Source: Streptomyces cinereus (GTDB lineage Bacteria; Pseudomonadota; Gammaproteobacteria; Pseudomonadales; Moraxellaceae). From it: a stretch of DNA of 48,693 nt. Made by a program: the position numbers and the translations under genes. The stretch lies in the NCBI GenBank assembly GCA_014647715.1, contig BMPS01000017.1:1-48693 (forward strand), in the 5' to 3' direction. The notes under the pieces are model-generated. The model had not been told where the DNA came from. It made no database searches and worked only from the letters and a program-made list of their open reading frames with translations. Positions 44,716 through 48,693 of the stretch are shown here, one piece after another (within the stretch, counting starts at the first letter, position 1; the number at the start of each line of letters is the position of its first letter).

Positions 44716-46054
44716 CAGCCACAAACCCACTTGCCCAAGCCCACTGGAAATTGTAGCCACCTAGCCAACCAGTAACATCCAGCACCTCGCCGATAAAATA
44801 CAAGTTCGGTTGTAACTGACTTTGCATGGTTTTTGAGGAGACTTTATCAGTAGCAACGCCACCACGGGTGACTTCAGCCGTACGATAGCCTTCAGTGCCT
44901 GATGGCGTCAAACGCCAAGCATTGAGCTGCGCGCCAAGCTGCGCTAACTTCTCGTCTTTGATATTGGCAAGCTCAGTCTCAGCCATGTCTTGCCACAATA
45001 GATTTTGCAAAGTAGCTATCACTTTTTTAGGTAGCGCCGCCGCGCCTATGTGGTCATTTAGCACGGTTCTAATCAGCTGTTTTGGGTGCTGTTTTTTTTG
45101 CTCAGCTAAAAATGCTGCCATATCAAGGTTTGGGAATAAATTGATAAAAATCGGCTCGCCCACGTGCCAATAATTCGATAGCTGTAACATCGCAGGCCCG
45201 GATAAACCGCGATGGGTAAATAGCACGGGCAACCTAAAACTGATGCGCTCGTTGAAGGCAATGACCTCAAAACTAACCCCCGATAACGATTTAATCGCAT
45301 CGCCAATCTTATCAGTAAAAGTAAATGGTACTAGTCCTGCCGATGTTGGCACAATGGCATGCCCAAATTGCTGCGCTACTTGGTAACCAAATCCTGTCGC
45401 ACCCATGGTCGGAATTGACAGCCCGCCTGTGGCGACTACCAATGAGTGACAAGTTAAGGTTTGCTCGCTACTTTTTTGATTGGCTGGTTGATTAGCTTGT
45501 TGATGAGGCTGTTGGTTAGCTGGTTGATTGACAGTTAAGACAAACCCCGTATTGTCGGGTAACGCTTGGATTTGCTGGATGGTGGTTTTTAGTTGAATAG
45601 TTACTTGATTGGCGCGGCATTGGGTTAACAGCATTTGCAAAATATCATTGGCAGAGGTATCACAAAACAGTTGCCCATGCTCACGCTCATGATAGGGAAT
45701 CTGATACTGGCTAACCATGCCAATAAAATCCCAATTTAAATAGCGTGACAATGCTGATTTGCAAAAGTGCGGATTGCTACTTAAATAATGCTTGGGCTCA
45801 ATGTCATAGTTGGTAAAATTACAGCGCCCACCGCCGCTCATAAGGATTTTCTTGCCCGCTTTATTGGCATGATCTAGCACCAGTACCCGCCGTCCGCGCT
45901 TGCCCGCTGTCAATGCACAAAATAGTCCTGATGCCCCTGCCCCGATGATGATGACATCATACGCCAACGTGGAGGGTGCGTTTGTTGACCCAGCGTGATT
46001 TTGAACCGTGTCAATCTTTGGTGAAGTATTTGATGAAGTACGTTGTTGCTGCAT
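44702..46054 (-). CDS. HI0933-type FAD-dependent oxidoreductase (YhiN family)
   Basis: Flavoprotein of unknown substrate, family HI0933/BaiN. In 450 residues: a 30-residue polar N-terminal extension, the FAD motif DVIIIGAGASGL (33-44), the family signature GKKILMSGGGRCNFTN (67-82), VVATGG, and a C-terminal VTRGGVATDKVSSKTMQS...GEVLDVTGWLGGYNFQWAWASG. Residues about 176-197 are an Asn/Gln/Pro-rich insert encoded by short repeats. The ribosome binding site is weak, and the start could be later than annotated. Confidence 0.93.
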   Translation of the reverse strand: MQQQRTSSNTSPKIDTVQNHAGSTNAPSTLAYDVIIIGAGASGLFCALTAGKRGRRVLVLDHANKAGKKILMSGGGRCNFTNYDIEPKHYLSSNPHFCKSALSRYLNWDFIGMVSQYQIPYHEREHGQLFCDTSANDILQMLLTQCRANQVTIQLKTTIQQIQALPDNTGFVLTVNQPANQQPHQQANQPANQKSSEQTLTCHSLVVATGGLSIPTMGATGFGYQVAQQFGHAIVPTSAGLVPFTFTDKIGDAIKSLSGVSFEVIAFNERISFRLPVLFTHRGLSGPAMLQLSNYWHVGEPIFINLFPNLDMAAFLAEQKKQHPKQLIRTVLNDHIGAAALPKKVIATLQNLLWQDMAETELANIKDEKLAQLGAQLNAWRLTPSGTEGYRTAEVTRGGVATDKVSSKTMQSQLQPNLYFIGEVLDVTGWLGGYNFQWAWASGFVAGEVV

Positions 46055-46430
46055 GATGACCGCTATTTATCAAGTAAAAGACCAAATGAGAATCCTCTTA
46101 TAATAAAGATATTTGTCCAAGATCGGAAAAAATATCCTTAAAAATATCCTGAGTAACATTGCAAAATTTGTGATTTTTTGCCAAACTAAGGAAAAGGCAC
46201 TCTAGAATCAAGGATTAGATTGTATTGCATTTTCATAGTGAGCAGACGTTTATTGATGGCTCGTTTCATCGCTGTGTTGATAGCCCGTGTCATTGCCAGC
46301 TTGTCAACGTTAGCTTATCAACGTGAAAATGTTGTTTTTTAAGTTAAGCCCGCTACCTATTTGAGCCGTTTGTCAGTTCGTAGCCATTTAGAGTATTACC
46401 CCACCACCCTGTCATAACAAGGAATGTTTC
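46055..46430. other. Intergenic region upstream of acs
   Basis: No long gene is visible. TTGCCA (46178-46183) and TAGAAT (46203-46208) are promoter-like but spaced by 19 bases. A possible 28-codon ORF lies at 46256-46342, within which there is an imperfect direct repeat of about 23 bases. Confidence 0.45.
46256..46342 (+). CDS. Possible 28-residue leader peptide upstream of acs
   Basis: A short open frame from ATG to TAA encodes a peptide with a hydrophobic core (FIAVLIARVIASLSTLA) flanked by arginines and ends 88 bases before acs. The ribosome binding site is weak. It could be a chance ORF, because much of it is made of a duplicated segment. Confidence 0.25.
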   Translation: MARFIAVLIARVIASLSTLAYQRENVVF

Positions 46431-48380
46431 ATGAAGAGCTACCCTCATAGCGCTGAATTTGCCGCTAAAGCCAACACCACTCCCCAAAAATACGCCGAGA
46501 CCTATCAAGAATCTGTCGAAAATAACGAAGCGTTTTGGGCAAAACGCGCTGAATGGATTGATTGGATAAAAAAACCCACCAAAATCAAAAACGTCAACTA
46601 TGACCTAAACAATTTTAGCATTAAATGGTTTGAAGATGGTGAGCTTAATCTATCGGTCAACTGTCTTGACCGTCATGTGGCTGAAAACCCTTACAAGCCT
46701 GCGATTATTTGGGAAGGCGATCACCCATCACTTCATAAAATCATCTCATACAAAGAGCTACATTCAGAAGTATGCCGCCTTGGTAGCGCACTGCGTCGTA
46801 AAGGCGTCAAAAAAGGCGACCGCGTCACTATTTATTTACCGATGATTCCTGAAGCGGCGGTTGCGATGCTGGCTTGTGCGCGGATTGGCGCGGTTCACTC
46901 ATTGGTATTCGGCGGGTTTTCAGCGGACAGTCTAGCCAGCCGTATCATCGATAGCCAATCAAAAATTGTCATCACCGCTGATGAATCTGTGCGTGGTGGT
47001 AAACATACGCCGCTTAAACAAAATGTGGATCGTGCACTAGACCAGGACGGCACCGAATGTGTTGAAAATGTCATTGTGGTGTACCGTACCGGTGAATCCA
47101 TCCCAATGAGCGGACGCCGCGATATTTGGTATCACAACTTAATCGACAACGCCTCTGAAGACTGTCCACCAGAGCCAATGAATGCCGAAGACCCGTTATT
47201 TTTGCTTTACACTTCAGGCTCAACTGGTAAGCCTAAAGGCGTGTTACATACCACCGGTGGTTATTTGACCTATGCGCTATCCACCTTCCGTGACGTGTTT
47301 GATATCAAAGACAATGACGTATTTTGGTGTACCGCCGATGTGGGCTGGGTCACCGGTCACACCTATGTGGTATATGGACCGCTTGCCAACGGCACAACGA
47401 CCGTGATGTTTGAAGGGGTGCCACAGTACCCAGATTGGGCGCGTATCGGTCATATTGTTGACAAGCATGACGTTACCATCTTGTATACTGCGCCAACCGC
47501 CATTCGCGCGATGATGAAAGAAGGCGATGATTACGTTCGTAAATCAAACCGTTCCAGCTTACGTCTGTTGGGCTCAGTGGGTGAACCTATCAATCCTGAA
47601 GCCTGGAACTGGTACTATAACGTGGTGGGCGAAGGTCGTTGTCCGATTGTCGATACTTGGTGGCAAACTGAAACAGGGGGTATTTTGATGACCCCAATCC
47701 CCAATACGGTTGATCTCAAACCAGGCTCCGCGATGAATCCGCTGTATGGCGTTATGCCAGCGATTGTCGATGCCGAAGGTGCTGAATTAACGGGCGCTGC
47801 CGAAGGCAACTTAATCATCAAAGACAGTTGGCCAGGTCAAATGCGTACCATTTGGGGCGACCATAAACGCTTTTTAGAAACTTACTTTAGCACCTATCCG
47901 GGCGCTTACTTCACAGGCGATGGTGCCCTGCGCGATGAAGACGGTCATTATTGGATCACAGGTCGTGTGGATGATGTCTTAAACGTCTCTGGTCACCGCC
48001 TAGGTACGGCAGAGATTGAAAGTGCGTTAGTATCGCATCCTTCAGTCGCTGAAGCAGCTATTGTGGGTATGCCGCATGAGCTTAAAGGTCAAGGCGTTGC
48101 CGCTTATGTCATTTTAAAATCGGGCGAAGAGCCAAGCGAGATGCTTAAAGGTGAAATCAACCGTCATGTCCGTGGTGAGATTGGTCCAATCGCCAACTTA
48201 GACTCGCTCTACTTGGTCGAAGCCTTACCAAAAACGCGCTCCGGTAAAATCATGCGCCGTATTCTGCGTAAACTTGCCGCGCATGAATTTGAAGGTTTAG
48301 GCGATACTTCAACCTTGGCAGAACCAGAGGTGGTTGATAACCTCATCAATGTGGTTAAAGCTGATAAACAACCCGCTTAG
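46431..48380 (+). CDS. acs: Acetyl-CoA synthetase
   Basis: Cytoplasmic AMP-forming ligase that activates acetate for the TCA and glyoxylate cycles. The 649-residue protein (652 in E. coli) has the N-terminal ACAS segment, the phosphate loop [10 protein letters not shown] from residue 261, WWQTETGG, the hinge region [25 protein letters not shown] and the conserved acetylation lysine K606 in [20 protein letters not shown] lies before the ATG. The acetylation site implies post-translational control, as in relatives. A terminator follows, then the insertion-sequence end. Confidence 0.98.
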   Translation: MKSYPHSAEFAAKANTTPQKYAETYQESVENNEAFWAKRAEWIDWIKKPTKIKNVNYDLNNFSIKWFEDGELNLSVNCLDRHVAENPYKPAIIWEGDHPSLHKIISYKELHSEVCRLGSALRRKGVKKGDRVTIYLPMIPEAAVAMLACARIGAVHSLVFGGFSADSLASRIIDSQSKIVITADESVRGGKHTPLKQNVDRALDQDGTECVENVIVVYRTGESIPMSGRRDIWYHNLIDNASEDCPPEPMNAEDPLFLLYTSGSTGKPKGVLHTTGGYLTYALSTFRDVFDIKDNDVFWCTADVGWVTGHTYVVYGPLANGTTTVMFEGVPQYPDWARIGHIVDKHDVTILYTAPTAIRAMMKEGDDYVRKSNRSSLRLLGSVGEPINPEAWNWYYNVVGEGRCPIVDTWWQTETGGILMTPIPNTVDLKPGSAMNPLYGVMPAIVDAEGAELTGAAEGNLIIKDSWPGQMRTIWGDHKRFLETYFSTYPGAYFTGDGALRDEDGHYWITGRVDDVLNVSGHRLGTAEIESALVSHPSVAEAAIVGMPHELKGQGVAAYVILKSGEEPSEMLKGEINRHVRGEIGPIANLDSLYLVEALPKTRSGKIMRRILRKLAAHEFEGLGDTSTLAEPEVVDNLINVVKADKQPA

Positions 48381-48403
48381 TTGCTTACCAAAATTGAAAA
48401 AAC

Positions 48404-48426
48404 GTCTGTAGTTACAGGCATTTTTT
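48404..48426 (+). terminator. acs terminator
   Basis: GTCTGTA (48404-48410) pairs with TACAGGC (48413-48419), one G-U pair, followed by six T residues. The loop is very tight, so the top pair probably opens. Confidence 0.65.
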
Positions 48427-48445
48427 CATGGTTTTTTAATTGTTA

Positions 48446-48693
48446 GAGACCTTTGCAAAAACCAGCGACCTACTCTCGACACCAATTTCAAACTCAACTA
48501 AAAACTGTAATTGGTGTTAAAAGATAGAAAAAGTCACTGAATTGGCATAAAAGTGTCCTAAATTATAGTTAATTAACGTCTATTGGCTAGTTTTGCTAAC
48601 CAACAGACACAATAACCCTAAGCCAATCCATATTTTTGTTTAAAGCTTAGGGCAGTTTTTAAATTATGCACAATGCTAGCGAGCACTGTACTC
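48446..48693. mobile_element. End of an IS5-like insertion sequence (continues beyond the window)
   Basis: GAGACCTTTGCAAAA at 48446-48460 resembles terminal inverted repeats of IS5-family elements and is preceded by TTA (48443-48445), a possible TNA target duplication. A truncated-by-window transposase frame on the minus strand ends at 48618, 172 bases inside. A nine-base inverted repeat ACACCAATT/AATTGGTGT (48479-48517) lies between. The family call is from pattern memory. Confidence 0.55.
48618..48692 (-). CDS. C-terminal fragment of a transposase
   Basis: Only the last 24 codons are in the window; the gene continues to the right. The peptide ends SIVHNLKTALSFKQKYGLA, a helical basic tail of the kind seen at the C-terminus of DDE transposases of the IS5 group. 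The call leans on the adjacent inverted-repeat-like end, not on the short peptide alone. Confidence 0.45.
   Translation of the reverse strand, partial: STVLASIVHNLKTALSFKQKYGLA

Overview
The window is a stretch of chromosome from a gammaproteobacterium, most likely of the family Moraxellaceae (Moraxella, Psychrobacter or Acinetobacter relatives). I infer this from the protein families, from an Acinetobacter-type OmpA with a calcium-rich linker, from the gene order tpiA-secG-tRNA-tRNA-rimP-nusA-infB, and from the moderately AT-rich sequence. No species can be proven by reading alone. Nearly all of it is housekeeping DNA; the only mobile-element signal is at the far right edge.

Positions 1-13860 (plus strand) hold core gene-expression genes: tpiA, secG, tRNA-Leu(GAG), initiator tRNA-fMet with a textbook promoter, rimP, nusA, infB, rbfA, a DUF4105 membrane protein, truB, a PfpI/DJ-1 protein with a small partner ORF, rpsO and pnp. 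The rpsO and pnp leaders carry inverted repeats that look like autoregulatory structures. Positions 14043-18703 (minus) hold a divergent macro-domain-like protein, a single-pass membrane coiled-coil protein, a YheV zinc ribbon and oligopeptidase A. Positions 18793-26782 hold an endonuclease/exonuclease/phosphatase-fold protein, a small membrane protein, RNase R, RlmH, a class III extradiol dioxygenase, a Bcr/CflA-type efflux pump and phosphatidylserine decarboxylase.

Positions 26934-31583 hold dtd, the phosphate-responsive pair phoB-phoR preceded by two Pho-box-like repeats, a DadA-type D-amino acid dehydrogenase overlapping phoR tail to tail, and mscL. Positions 31777-36186 hold typA, a major OmpA-family porin and an isolated type IV minor pilin. 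Positions 36190-43036 are the classic minus-strand cluster lepA-lepB-DUF4845-rnc-era-recO-pdxJ, read from right to left. Positions 43226-48380 hold a YjdM/PhnA protein, YgfZ, a HI0933-type flavoprotein and acetyl-CoA synthetase. The last 250 bases look like one end of an IS5-like insertion sequence, with an inverted-repeat-like end and the C-terminus of a transposase.

I did not find a convincing new multi-gene system. The best leads are the macro-domain-like gene paired with a membrane coiled-coil gene, the two Pho boxes before phoB, the altered peptidoglycan-binding motif in OmpA, the rpsO and pnp leader structures, and a possible short leader peptide before acs. Where the longest open frame starts with TTG or GTG but a better ATG with a ribosome binding site follows, I moved the start and say so in the entry.
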